Assembly (NCBI RefSeq): GCF_900230185.1 | Contig: NZ_OCSR01000002.1 | Coordinates: 2,108,001 to 2,172,000, forward strand | Direction: 5' to 3' | Source of the DNA: Burkholderia sp. OK233 | GTDB taxonomy: Bacteria > Pseudomonadota > Gammaproteobacteria > Burkholderiales > Burkholderiaceae | DNA length: 64,000 nucleotides | Shown here: positions 18,010 through 26,426 of the stretch, in pieces | Layout: each line of letters opens with the position of its first letter | How positions within the stretch are numbered: the first letter of the stretch is position 1 | Made by a program: the position numbers and the translations under genes | The notes under the pieces: generated by a model | What the model was told of the DNA's origin: nothing | The model's input: only the letters and a program-made list of their open reading frames with translations | Database searches by the model: none

Positions 18010-18648
18010 CTACCGCCGGCGCGAACGTCCCCGCGATTGAGTTTCAGACTGCGTGCCCACCGCAGCAAGGAGATGCTGGCGACCCTCGTCAAGAATTTCA
18101 TCCGCGAGCGCCGGGTCAACGTCTGCAACAGCACGCGAAAGCAGCAGCGCACCGACCATCTGGCTGAACAAAGTGATCGCCTTGCTACGGCCGCCTTCGC
18201 TGATCCCCTCGGTCTCTTCGATGACCTTGGCGAATCGGTCGAGGTTCACCGTGAGCCCCTCTGCGTAAGAGCCGCGCGCGACGTCGTCGAATCGGCGGGC
18301 GTCGCCTACAAAACCCGACCAGGGGCAACCCGCCTCGATATTCGCGCGATGCTCGGGAGACAGGTACCACTCAATGTTGTACTTGACCGGGTCAGCGCCC
18401 GATGACTTCGCGCCGTCGATCAGGGCGGCATAAGCCTCTCCCCCTTCTTCCATCGCCTTTTCCATCACCGCGGCGACCAGCGCGTCTTTTGATTTGAAGT
18501 GGTTGTAGAACCCGCCCTGCGTAAAGCCCGCAGCCTTCATCAGCTCGGCGAGCCCGACTGCATCGACGCCGCGCTCGCGAAACAGCTTCTCAGCCGCAGC
18601 CACGATCGCGTGCCGGTTTTCCACCGCCTGCTGCCTGGAAACACCCAC
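18010..18648 (-). CDS. TetR-family regulator of the SnoaL-SDR pair
   Basis: About 212 residues starting at GTG 18648, which has a strong SD (gggaggga). This matches the usual MGVSRQQ start of the AcrR-like branch. The ORF opens 30 bases earlier but without an SD. The HTH is at about residues 10-55 (RHAIVAAAEKLFRERGVDAVGL, GFTQGGFYNHFKSKD). The ligand domain contains WYLSPEHR and GCPWSGFVGD. It is divergent from a SnoaL-like gene and an SDR gene, and two palindromes lie in the gap, so autoregulation and control of these genes are inferred. Redox- or aldehyde-responsive regulators of this branch often control reductases. Confidence 0.83.
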   Translation of the reverse strand: MGVSRQQAVENRHAIVAAAEKLFRERGVDAVGLAELMKAAGFTQGGFYNHFKSKDALVAAVMEKAMEEGGEAYAALIDGAKSSGADPVKYNIEWYLSPEHRANIEAGCPWSGFVGDARRFDDVARGSYAEGLTVNLDRFAKVIEETEGISEGGRSKAITLFSQMVGALLLSRAVADVDPALADEILDEGRQHLLAAVGTQSETQSRGRSRRR

Positions 18649-18697
18649 TTTCCCTCCCTTTGGCCGATAGCGACCCAATAAGACCCATCAAAAAATA

Positions 18698-18715
18698 CAA
18701 TGGTGATCACCATTG
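18698..18715. promoter_or_regulatory. Perfect 18-bp palindrome, probable TetR operator
   Basis: CAATGGTGATCACCATTG is a perfect inverted repeat overlapping a TTGACA box at 18713-18718, which has a CACAAT-like -10 17 bases further on (18736-18741) directed toward the SnoaL gene. Confidence 0.72.
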
Positions 18716-18748
18716 ACATTGCCTGGGTGGACGCCCACAATCCATTTC

Positions 18749-18763
18749 AATGACAATGTCATT
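18749..18763. promoter_or_regulatory. Second palindrome in the TetR-SnoaL promoter region
   Basis: AATGACA-A-TGTCATT has perfect 7-base arms. It overlaps a further ACAATG...CATTGT pair (18753-18758 and 18767-18772). The ACAATG/CATTG half-sites resemble those in the 18-bp palindrome, so this may be a second binding site. Confidence 0.5.
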
Positions 18764-18876
18764 CATCATTGTCTTAAGTATAGCCTTCTTTACCTGTATG
18801 TCCAGGCAGCAGGAGGCACAACGGTTATCCGACGCCTGAACGCGTCGTCACCTCACTCTTGAAAGAGGGCATCACC

Positions 18877-19278
18877 ATGACGAAGACAACCCCTGAACAG
18901 AACAAGGCGCTCGTGCTGGAAGCATTCGACACCCTGTTCAACAAGCGCGACTACGCAGCAGCCGGGCGCTTCTGGTCCGACGGTTACATCCAACATAGCG
19001 CCCATATCGCGCCGGGACGCGACGGCCTGTTCAACCTGGTTCGCACGCTGCCCGATACCTTGCGCTACGAGAACCAGCTGATCCTGGCCGAAGGCGACTA
19101 TGTCATTGCACATGGGCGCTTCTCGGGACACGGCCGGCCCGCTGCGTGGATTGCAGCCGATGTGGTCCGCTTTGAAGACGGCAAGCTCGCCGAGCACTGG
19201 GACGTGCTTCAGGACGAAGCGACCCGGGCCGAATCAGCGAGCGGTCTGCCGATGTTCGGCGACAGCTTCCCTGCCTGA
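18877..19278 (+). CDS. SnoaL-like (NTF2-fold) protein
   Basis: A 133-residue SnoaL-like polyketide-cyclase fold protein. The N-terminal helices (NKALVLEAFDTLFNKRDYAAA) and the line FWSDGYIQHSAHIAPGRDGL, with the typical YIQHNP-like histidine motif, are family marks. The C-terminus keeps DVVRFEDGKLAEHWDVLQ. ATG 18877 follows gagggcatcacc. The TTG at 18859 lacks an SD. Such proteins act as small cyclases, isomerases or hydrolases, or have unknown roles. It is cotranscribed with an SDR gene 48 bp downstream and is probably under the divergent TetR. Confidence 0.82.
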   Translation: MTKTTPEQNKALVLEAFDTLFNKRDYAAAGRFWSDGYIQHSAHIAPGRDGLFNLVRTLPDTLRYENQLILAEGDYVIAHGRFSGHGRPAAWIAADVVRFEDGKLAEHWDVLQDEATRAESASGLPMFGDSFPA

Positions 19279-19326
19279 CCACGCCAACCCCATCTACAGC
19301 AAATCAACTTCATCAGGAATACGATC

Positions 19327-20082
19327 ATGAAACTCACCGGAAACACGATCTTCATCACGGGCGGCGGTTCGGGCATTGGCCGCGGGCTTGCCGAGGCACT
19401 CCACAAGCGCGGCAACAAGGTCATCATCAGCGGCCGCCGGCGCGGCCACCTCGACGAGGTGGTGGCAGCGAATCCCGGCATGTCTGCAATCGAGCTCGAC
19501 ATTGCCGACCCGGCCAGCATCGAGAAGGTAGCGGCGCAACTGATCGCGGACTATCCCGACCTTAACGTGCTGATCAACAATGCCGGGATCATGGAGCCCG
19601 ACCAGGCGGGCGGCCACATCGACGACGCGCTGCTGGTGTCCACCATCACGACCAACCTCATCGGGCCGATCCGCATGACATCGGCGCTCCTCGATCATCT
19701 CAAGACCCAGGGCGACGCTGTCGTCGCCTATACGAGCTCGGTCCTTGCTTTCGTTCCGTTGGCCGTGACGTCAGTGTATTCGTCGACCAAGGCGGCGCTG
19801 CATTCTTACGTCCTCTCGCAACGCTTCATGCTGCGGGACACGAACGTTCGCGTACTCGAAATCGCACCGCCCTGGGTGCGCACGGACCTCATGAACAGCC
19901 GCGAGGCCGAACAGGCGATGCCGCTTGACGCCTTCATCGACGAAACGATCGCTGTCCTCGGAACGGACGCGGATGAGGTTCTGGTCGAAGGGGCGAAGGC
20001 GTTCCGCGCGAACCCGGGACCCGGAGAGCACGCCTTCGTCAATAACTTTAATGCGCAGATGACGGAAGTGTTCGGTGGGTGA
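19327..20082 (+). CDS. Short-chain dehydrogenase/reductase (DltE-like)
   Basis: 251 residues with a Rossmann nucleotide-binding site TGGGSGIG (about residues 11-18), NNAG (about 85-88), the catalytic serine in YTSSVLAF and the Y-x-x-x-K pair in YSSTKAAL. The sequence resembles the DltE/YdfG-like oxidoreductase group found in TetR-linked stress cassettes. Arg/Lys residues after beta-2 (SGRRRGHL) suggest NADP preference. Substrate unknown. It is second in the SnoaL-SDR operon. Confidence 0.85.
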   Translation: MKLTGNTIFITGGGSGIGRGLAEALHKRGNKVIISGRRRGHLDEVVAANPGMSAIELDIADPASIEKVAAQLIADYPDLNVLINNAGIMEPDQAGGHIDDALLVSTITTNLIGPIRMTSALLDHLKTQGDAVVAYTSSVLAFVPLAVTSVYSSTKAALHSYVLSQRFMLRDTNVRVLEIAPPWVRTDLMNSREAEQAMPLDAFIDETIAVLGTDADEVLVEGAKAFRANPGPGEHAFVNNFNAQMTEVFGG

Positions 20083-20200
20083 GTGAGTGCTTGCCGGATA
20101 CGCATCGCAGGCAAGTCGACGCGTGTCCGGTGGCAGCAGCATTGAGGTTCAGCCGCGCCGGGCAGCGGCAAATCGTGAGCGGAGGCGGCGTGACACCCGC

Positions 20201-21118
20201 TTAACCTCCGTCATCCCGATCCCACGGCGGCACGCCGCCGAACGCATCGACCAGGAAATCGACCACCGCGCGTATCTTGGCACTCAGATGCCGACGACTT
20301 GGGTACAACGCGAGTACGTCGATGTCAGGCAAGCGATAGTCAGGCAATACCTGAACCAGCTTGCCGGCGCGCAGGTCGCTACCGATGAGAAAGGTGGGCT
20401 GCCAGATCACGCCTTGCCCGGCGAGTGCAGCCGCACGTGCTGTGTCGCCATTGTTGGTATGCATGTGGCAGTTGACCTTCACGGTGTGAGCCTTGCGTTC
20501 ACTGTCCATCAGTTGCCACTCGTCGCCGGTGGCGGCATACGAGTAGCCGATGCATTGATGCTCGATCAGGTCCGCTGGCGCAGCAGGGTATCCGCAACGC
20601 GCCAGGTAGGCTGGCGACGCACACAGAATGTTTCTCGATGTCGCCAGCTTGCGGGCTGCGTGGCTGGTCGAACCGGCGTGTGAGATGCGAATGGCGAGGT
20701 CGTAGCCTTCCTCGACGATATCGACGACGCGGTCAATCAGAGCGACATCGAGTTCCACGCCGGGATATTTCCGCATGAACTCGGGCCATAGTGGCGCCAG
20801 ATGCAGAATGCCAAAGCTCACAGGCGCATTGATGCGCAGCCGGCCGCGCGGTTCGACCGACGCCGATGACACAAGTCCCTCCGTCTCGGCTACGTCGTCG
20901 AGGATCGATTTGCAGCGGGCGTAAAGGGTCTCGCCGCCCTCGGTCAGCGAAAGCCTGCGTGAGGTGCGATTCAGCAGACGCGTGCCGAGGTGCGCTTCCA
21001 GCTCATTCACGTAGCGGGTCACGTTGGCGGGCGACGTCTCGAGCGCATCGGCGGCGCGCGTGAAGCTGCCGCGGCTCACCACGGTCACGAAGACTTCATA
21101 AGCACGCAGCCGGTCCAT
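20201..21118 (-). CDS. LysR-family regulator divergent from an SDR gene
   Basis: A 305-residue LysR protein with HTH at about residues 1-60 (GSFTRAADALETSPANVTRYVNELE) and NRTSRRLSLTEGG, which marks the large CrgA/DmlR-like branch. The effector domain lies at about 88-292. ATG 21118 has SD aggag. It is divergent from an SDR gene at 21258, and a 25-bp inverted repeat lies between them. Confidence 0.88.
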   Translation of the reverse strand: MDRLRAYEVFVTVVSRGSFTRAADALETSPANVTRYVNELEAHLGTRLLNRTSRRLSLTEGGETLYARCKSILDDVAETEGLVSSASVEPRGRLRINAPVSFGILHLAPLWPEFMRKYPGVELDVALIDRVVDIVEEGYDLAIRISHAGSTSHAARKLATSRNILCASPAYLARCGYPAAPADLIEHQCIGYSYAATGDEWQLMDSERKAHTVKVNCHMHTNNGDTARAAALAGQGVIWQPTFLIGSDLRAGKLVQVLPDYRLPDIDVLALYPSRRHLSAKIRAVVDFLVDAFGGVPPWDRDDGG

Positions 21119-21128
21119 GTCGGTCTCC

Positions 21129-21153
21129 TATCATTCACAAATACTGAATGATA
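21129..21153. promoter_or_regulatory. Probable LysR operator
   Basis: TATCATTCA (21129-21137) and TGAATGATA (21145-21153) are perfect 9-base arms with a 7-base spacer, and a T-N11-A core fits LysR sites. It begins 11 bp upstream of the LysR start codon. Confidence 0.65.
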
Positions 21154-21257
21154 TACCCATGTTTTGAGCCTTCCTGCATGAGTGACTGAAGCCTATATTG
21201 CTTCTCACGGACCAAGGCACTGGGCACTGGTCAACACACTGCAGCAGGAGATTCAAC

Positions 21258-22022
21258 ATGCAACGCTTAACAGGAAAAGTCGCCATCGTGACCGGCGCCA
21301 GCGCGGGAATTGGCCGTGCCACCGCAAAACTGTTCGCCGCGGAAGGCGCAAAAGTGGTGATCGCGGCGCGCCGCGAAGCTGAACTTGAAACGCTCGCGGC
21401 CGAGATTGCCAGCGAAGGCGGCGAGGCCGCGTTTCTGGCGGGCGACGTGCAGTCAGAGGACTTCGCGAAAGCGCTGGTCGCGCTCGCCGTCAGCCGCTTC
21501 GGCCGGCTCGACATCGCCTATAACAACGCCGGCACGCTGGGCGAAATGGGCCCGACCTCGGGCGTGTCGGAAGCGGGCTGGTCGGCTGCTTTGGCGACCA
21601 ATCTGACAAGCGCCTTTTTGGGTGCGAAGCACCAGATCCCGGAGATGGTGAAGCACGGTGGTGGGTCGGTCATCTTCACGTCGACGTTCGTTGGCTACTC
21701 TTTCGCATTCCCGGGCACCGCGGCATACGCCGCGAGCAAGGCCGGCTTGATTGGGCTGACACAAGCGCTTGCTGCCGAGTATGGACCGCAAAGTGTGCGC
21801 GTCAACGCCATTCTGCCTGGCGCCGTGGACACACCGATGTATCGCGACATGAACGACACCGCTGAGTCGCAGGCCTTCGTGACCGGGTTGCATGCGCTCA
21901 AGCGGGTCGCTCGGCCGGAAGAACTCGCCCGTTCGGTGCTTTATCTCGCGTCCGATGACTCGTCCTTCGTGACCGGCACCGCTTCGCTGGTCGATGGCGG
22001 CGCATCGATTACGCGTACGTAA
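21258..22022 (+). CDS. Short-chain dehydrogenase/reductase (classical SDR)
   Basis: 254 residues from ATG 21258, which has SD aggag; the longer ORF start at 21198 has none. Motifs are TGASAGIG (about residues 11-18), NNAG, the serine in FTSTFVGY, YAASK (catalytic Tyr and Lys), and GGASITRT at the end. The overall pattern is that of classical NAD(P)-dependent SDRs often labelled glucose 1-dehydrogenase-like or 3-oxoacyl-ACP reductase-like. The true substrate cannot be deduced. The divergent LysR gene is its likely regulator. Confidence 0.85.
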   Translation: MQRLTGKVAIVTGASAGIGRATAKLFAAEGAKVVIAARREAELETLAAEIASEGGEAAFLAGDVQSEDFAKALVALAVSRFGRLDIAYNNAGTLGEMGPTSGVSEAGWSAALATNLTSAFLGAKHQIPEMVKHGGGSVIFTSTFVGYSFAFPGTAAYAASKAGLIGLTQALAAEYGPQSVRVNAILPGAVDTPMYRDMNDTAESQAFVTGLHALKRVARPEELARSVLYLASDDSSFVTGTASLVDGGASITRT

Positions 22023-22092
22023 GTCCCTTGACGGCATCCAATGTTCAGGATGCCTTGTTTGAGGAGATCACCCGGCGGCCAAGGCAAATGGC

Positions 22093-23130
22093 TTAAGCCG
22101 GAGGCGACTGCACGATCACACCGTACCACCCCAAGCCGCGATAACTTTCGTAGCCTGGGGTGGCGGCGAACGACACGGTGCGGCCGTCAGTCAGTTGATA
22201 AAAACCTGCCGGACGGCCGTCGGTATTCAGACGGAACTGTTCGTCGAGCACGCCTTTATCGTCCGAGCTCGCAATCACGCGGTGCGACGCGTTGACGATC
22301 ATGCAGCGCGTGCGCCGCCATTCTTCCTCCGTGAGCCGCACGCCTTTGACGACTGCCGAGGCTTGCGGCGCCCAATCGAAAAAGATCACTAGCGCACCGA
22401 GCGGCTTGCCGTCGACCGCACCGTTTTCGCGGATCGCTGTCGCATAGGTCGCGATGTGCGCGTGTTTCAGAAGCGGCAGCGCCTCGATGTCGCCGGCAAC
22501 AAAGTCCGCGCCCGAAGGCGTCTTCATCGCATCGCGAAACCAGCTGGCTTCGCCGACATTGCGGTCGTGCACCGCATACGTATCCGGTCGGCCGTTCGCG
22601 ACCACATTGCCTGCCGCGTCGATGATCCATAAATCGCGGTACACGGTATAGCTGTCGAGAATCACCGACAGACGGCGCGACGCATACGCCCGCGTTTCGG
22701 CACTCTGATGGGCGAGGCAGTCGACCACGGCGGAGTCGGTAGCCCACCAGCGCACGTCACATGAGCGCTCGTACAGATTGCGGTCGATCACGTCGATCAT
22801 GTTCAGTGCGAGATCGGCGCTGCGCTGGCCTTCGTGCGAGCGCAGCCGTTCGATCATGCTGTCGCCGAGATCGGTCAGCTTGGTCAGCGAGCCGGCGAGT
22901 TCGCGATTGAGCACCGTGGTGATTTCGCCGATCCGCGCGGACACATGCTTGACCTGATTTGCCACGACCGCGAAGCCACGGCCCGCATTGCCCGCACGTG
23001 CTGCTTCGATCAAGGCGTTGAGTGCGAGGAAGGTGGTCTCGCGATTGATGTCGTTGATATCGGAAATTTTCCCCGTCGCGAGCTTCTTGACGTGATGCGT
23101 CAGTTCGACGATTTCGAGCGGATTCGACAT
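22093..23130 (-). CDS. Cytoplasmic chemoreceptor-like protein: MCP hairpin tip followed by Cache domain
   Basis: 345 residues without a membrane segment. Residues about 5-70 hold the core of an MCP signalling hairpin (INRETTFLALNALIEAARAGN, then GRGFAVVANQVK). Residues about 110-340 form a Cache/PAS-like sensor (DLWIIDAAGNVVANGRPD, RDAMKTPSGADFVAGDI, GALVIFFDW). This reverses the usual order of sensor, membrane, then signalling domain. The signalling part is much shorter than in chemotaxis receptors and no methylation helices or CheR pentapeptide are visible. The start ATG 23130 has a weak SD. A soluble sensor that docks to receptor arrays or CheA/CheW is possible, as is another signalling role. 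Confidence 0.75.
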   Translation of the reverse strand: MSNPLEIVELTHHVKKLATGKISDINDINRETTFLALNALIEAARAGNAGRGFAVVANQVKHVSARIGEITTVLNRELAGSLTKLTDLGDSMIERLRSHEGQRSADLALNMIDVIDRNLYERSCDVRWWATDSAVVDCLAHQSAETRAYASRRLSVILDSYTVYRDLWIIDAAGNVVANGRPDTYAVHDRNVGEASWFRDAMKTPSGADFVAGDIEALPLLKHAHIATYATAIRENGAVDGKPLGALVIFFDWAPQASAVVKGVRLTEEEWRRTRCMIVNASHRVIASSDDKGVLDEQFRLNTDGRPAGFYQLTDGRTVSFAATPGYESYRGLGWYGVIVQSPPA

Positions 23131-23349
23131 GGCCTAGTCCCGGTAGCGTGAAAATGTTGTGCCTACATAAAAGCAAGCATTGGGCCGGGCTGATTTCACG
23201 GGCTTCGTGGGCGTTGTTGCGCACACCGCAAACGTTTGGCGATGCATGTCATGGTGCAGGCATGACTGGCGCTGACCGGCGGCGCACCCGGTACGTGCAT
23301 CGCGGTGGGAGATCACATAGGCAGCCGGCACCCGTTTATCGGCGGAGCA

Positions 23350-23478
23350 TCACGCGGCTGGTGCGGGTGTCTGAAACGCCCGTGCATACCGCGTTGGCGG
23401 CAGTCCGACACAGCGGGTGAACGCCATGCTGAACGCACTTGCGGAGCTGTAGCTGACGCCGTGGCGTTGGCCGCGATG
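23350..23478 (-). pseudogene. AraC-family HTH remnant
   Basis: The frame ending at TGA 23350-23352 reads GVSYSSASAFSMAFTRCVG followed by LPPTRYARAF, the second HTH of AraC regulators. Upstream the other minus frame gives VQHIAANAT, so the piece is frameshifted and lacks the rest of the protein. It is a decayed C-terminus. Confidence 0.6.
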
Positions 23479-23605
23479 TGCTGAACCCTGCGTGCGATTT
23501 TTGACCGGGTCGCTGCGGACTATGACGCCGGCGAAGGCTCAAGCTTCGACGTCTGCGCGCCGTTATACGGGTTACAACCGTAAAAACTCGGGCAGGAGAA
23601 CGGCG

Positions 23606-23938
23606 ATGAACAACGATGAGCGTCTCAGGCGTGAATTCTATGTGAACCCGGCTTCCTATTGCCGGGTGATGGCCGTTGTCTCGGCCGTCACCTTCGGTCT
23701 CTACCGGGTGGAAGGCGGCGGAACGGTCGGCATGCTTTCCGTCCGCTGGGAAAAGCTGGGCAACGAGGTCATACCGCAGCTGCATGCTTACTATGACAGT
23801 TGGCGCGTTCTTGCTTCGTTCTCTGATGTTCTCGCCCGGATGAGCGAAGTGGCGGGATCATCCTGCTCGCCCGAAGCCTTGTGTCAGATCCTGCTGGATT
23901 GCGGATTCGTCAATCGAATCGAGTCGAACCGGGACTGA
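23606..23938 (+). CDS. Hypothetical protein (110 aa)
   Basis: 110 residues starting at ATG 23606 with SD aggag. The long upstream extension of the frame has no SD. No signal peptide or membrane helix is apparent; the middle (RVMAVVSAVTFGLYRV) is moderately hydrophobic. It contains two cysteines near CSPEALCQILLDCGF in the C-terminal third. No family recognised. A second small gene follows 64 bp downstream on the same strand. Confidence 0.5.
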   Translation: MNNDERLRREFYVNPASYCRVMAVVSAVTFGLYRVEGGGTVGMLSVRWEKLGNEVIPQLHAYYDSWRVLASFSDVLARMSEVAGSSCSPEALCQILLDCGFVNRIESNRD

Positions 23939-24002
23939 CTGATAGCGTTCAGCCGTCGATCACTCGTGGGATATTGGTCTTAACAGGAAGGAAATCGTAA
24001 TC

Positions 24003-24206
24003 ATGTCAGTAACGGTTCGCGTGGAGTATCAGTATTGCCAGCATGGCAAGAAAGCGGTTCAGACAGGAAGTGACGAGCTAACCGTGTCAGAAGATACCAG
24101 GAGCGCGATTCTCGCTATGTTGCGGCTCCTGCATCCGCGTTGGGAGTCGATCAAGGTGCTGTCTACGTCTTCAACGTCGCCGTCAGAAGCGATCTCGAGT
24201 AAATAA
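24003..24206 (+). CDS. Hypothetical small protein (67 aa)
   Basis: 67 residues with a good SD (aggaaggaaatc). The sequence MSVTVRVEYQYCQHGKKAVQ followed by a Ser/Thr-rich tail (STSSTSPSEAISSK) has no recognised domain. Its position 64 bp after another small unknown gene suggests a shared transcript. Confidence 0.55.
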   Translation: MSVTVRVEYQYCQHGKKAVQTGSDELTVSEDTRSAILAMLRLLHPRWESIKVLSTSSTSPSEAISSK

Positions 24207-24265
24207 AAAGCAGCGTTGTCGGTGAAGCGCGTGCGCGGCACCAGCCGCGCACGCTCTCCATTCGC

Positions 24266-25933
24266 TTAAAAGCGCTCGCGATCGAAGCCCGGTAGCGCAC
24301 GCGTTCCTTCAATAGCGACCGAGTGCAGCAGCTCAGGCTTCAGGTCGAGCAAACGCAGGATCGTCGGCGCGACCTGCGTGGTCGCCACACGCTCGTCGTT
24401 GGTCCGACCAGCGTGATGGGCGTGAGGCACGTAGATCACGAGACCAAGATGGCTGTCGTCGGGAGCGTTGCCACCGTGCTCTTCGTCTTTAGCCGTACTC
24501 GAGGTATAGATGACCCCCGGGTTCGGCTGGACGATGATGTCAGGCGTGCGTCCGCGTGCCGGATCGCCAAACCAGCCGTTCAACTGCGGGCCGTACAGAA
24601 TGTACGCCTGCGGGCCGTCCGCACAAATGCCGGGCGCGTTGCAGCTCAGGTTGTCTTTCAGGGTCTTCACCACCGCAGGCAGTTGGCTTTGATCGCGTAA
24701 CCAGATCAGGCCGACGTCATCGGTCTGCACGAAACCCGTACCGACGAGTCCCGTTCCGTCATTGAGGTTGCCGCTCTGCGTATTGTTCTGCCCGAAGTTG
24801 CCGTTCGGATCCAGATAGTTGTTTGCTTCAAGCAGTTTCGAGAGCGTGTCGCCGTTCTTGACCAGCTTCGAATGATCGGTCGGGGACTGCCCGTGCTTCG
24901 CCGTGACGATGATCGCCGTCGACGAATAAAGGTTGTGCTGCTTGAGTTCGGACACGATGCGACCCAAGGCGTTGTCCAGATAAGCAATCGCGCCGGTTAC
25001 CTGCGGACCCGGTGTGAAGCTCGCATCCAGATAGCCGCCGCCATTCGCGACCGTTGCCTTCTGGGCGACGCTCAGTGTCTGGAAGTTGGTGCCAAACAAA
25101 GTGGGTATGTCGGCGGTTGATTGACCTGTCGAATCCTTGCCGTCAATTTCATTGATCAGCGACTGCACGTGGAGATTGTCGAACTTTTCCGTGTGCGTGT
25201 AGACGTCGGTGTAGTTCGTATTGGTAGCCGGATCAATCGAATTGATCTCGGTGCGAGAAAGGTCGTCGACGCCCGTGCCGGACGGTCCATTGAGCCAGTC
25301 GTAGCCCCACGCATGTTTGTCCGCCCATGCGGTGCGAGCGCCCTTCACGTTGCTTTTGACTACTTCGAAGATCGTGTTGGTCTTCACATAGTTGTGCGGA
25401 TAGACGGGCGTGCAGACGCCATTGACCAACGCATGCGGGATGGCCTGCGGATTGAACGCGCCGCCACCGTTGAGATGGGTCAGTGCACCGCCGTTCTCGC
25501 CGTCGATGCCGGTGGTCTCGTCGAATACGGCGTTCCAGCCTTGCTTGCCGGTGCAATTGTTATCGGACGGCGCGTAGAGCGTGCGGTCATACGATACGTC
25601 GTAGAACAGGCCCGCGGATTTGGGCGAGCCACCGGTGACGAGCGCCGCGAGGCCCGGGAACGAATCCGAAAGACCTGGCGTGTGCGCGTTGGAGTAGGTC
25701 GTCCCCGACTTGGCCAGCAACGCAAGATTGGGGCACGAATTCGAACCGATACAGAGTGCGACGTCCTGCTCATGCAAACCATCGAAGCTAATCAGCAGCA
25801 CATGTTTCACTGACTCATGCTCGTGATCGTGTTCATCGCCCGCCGCTGCGCCCAGCGAGTACAGTCCAGCCAGCAAGGCGACACTTACGCCAACGGCGCT
25901 TTGTGTACGCTTCCATCTCCTGATCGTCTTCAT
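24266..25933 (-). CDS. Exported alkaline-phosphatase-superfamily phosphodiesterase
   Basis: 555 residues with a signal peptide (about 1-31, VALLAGLYSLGAAA). The mature N-terminus is His/Asp/Glu-rich (EHDHEHES). The core matches nucleotide pyrophosphatase-like enzymes: LISFDG (first metal Asp, about residue 50), SDSFPGLAALVTG (nucleophile region, Ser in place of the common Thr), and HLGLVIY near the end. The usual metal-binding DH pair appears as TAKHGQSP, with Lys where Asp is expected, and the PD..GH motif is not evident. The family hydrolyses phosphodiesters or phosphomonoesters in the periplasm. The substrate here is unknown and the metal site may differ. Confidence 0.75.
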   Translation of the reverse strand: MKTIRRWKRTQSAVGVSVALLAGLYSLGAAAGDEHDHEHESVKHVLLISFDGLHEQDVALCIGSNSCPNLALLAKSGTTYSNAHTPGLSDSFPGLAALVTGGSPKSAGLFYDVSYDRTLYAPSDNNCTGKQGWNAVFDETTGIDGENGGALTHLNGGGAFNPQAIPHALVNGVCTPVYPHNYVKTNTIFEVVKSNVKGARTAWADKHAWGYDWLNGPSGTGVDDLSRTEINSIDPATNTNYTDVYTHTEKFDNLHVQSLINEIDGKDSTGQSTADIPTLFGTNFQTLSVAQKATVANGGGYLDASFTPGPQVTGAIAYLDNALGRIVSELKQHNLYSSTAIIVTAKHGQSPTDHSKLVKNGDTLSKLLEANNYLDPNGNFGQNNTQSGNLNDGTGLVGTGFVQTDDVGLIWLRDQSQLPAVVKTLKDNLSCNAPGICADGPQAYILYGPQLNGWFGDPARGRTPDIIVQPNPGVIYTSSTAKDEEHGGNAPDDSHLGLVIYVPHAHHAGRTNDERVATTQVAPTILRLLDLKPELLHSVAIEGTRALPGFDRERF

Positions 25934-26426
25934 CTCTCGTCCTTTTGGTTGCTACGAAACATTTCGTAATCGGGGATGAATGTGCAGTGGAATTGAGTCG
26001 TCTGGATGAATCGACGCTTTCGATTCCATAACGCACTAACGATTTATGCTACAGGGAGAAAATCACGTAATAGTGTGTATTCGTTAAGGTTTCCTTAAGC
26101 ATTGCATGTGCTGGCGACGCGTTGCGACGTGGCTATCTTGAGCCGTCGCTTCACGAAGCCTTAAACAGCTTCGCGCACATGAAATCGACGAACACCCTAA
26201 GCTTCGGCGACAACTGCCGGCTCGATGGCCATAGGATCGAGAACTGTCCTGGGGATTGACGGTCGTGACGCTGCTGTGCGCGATTGCGGTGTTCGTGATT
26301 CTTGGCCGAACTCGCGCCGACGACGATGCGTCGGCGGATCGTGAGAGACGTGCGTGCGTGCTGACGAACGCCGACTTGCCCTAAAATGACGCTTACCGCT
26401 ACGAACAACAAAATCCAAGACCAACC
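25934..26426. other. Intergenic region with a LysR remnant and a small dyad
   Basis: No intact gene lies in this 493-bp gap. It holds the LysR tail described separately and a short perfect dyad TTAAGG-TTT-CCTTAA (26084-26098). No phosphate-box pattern was recognised upstream of the phosphatase-like gene. Confidence 0.45.
26151..26246 (-). pseudogene. LysR C-terminal remnant
   Basis: The last 32 codons before the stop at 26151-26153 read FSILWPSSRQLSPKLRVFVDFMCAKLF, which matches the conserved LYPSRRQLSPRVRAFVDFL end of CrgA-like LysR regulators. Upstream the frame loses all resemblance, so only the tail of a former gene remains. Confidence 0.55.
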
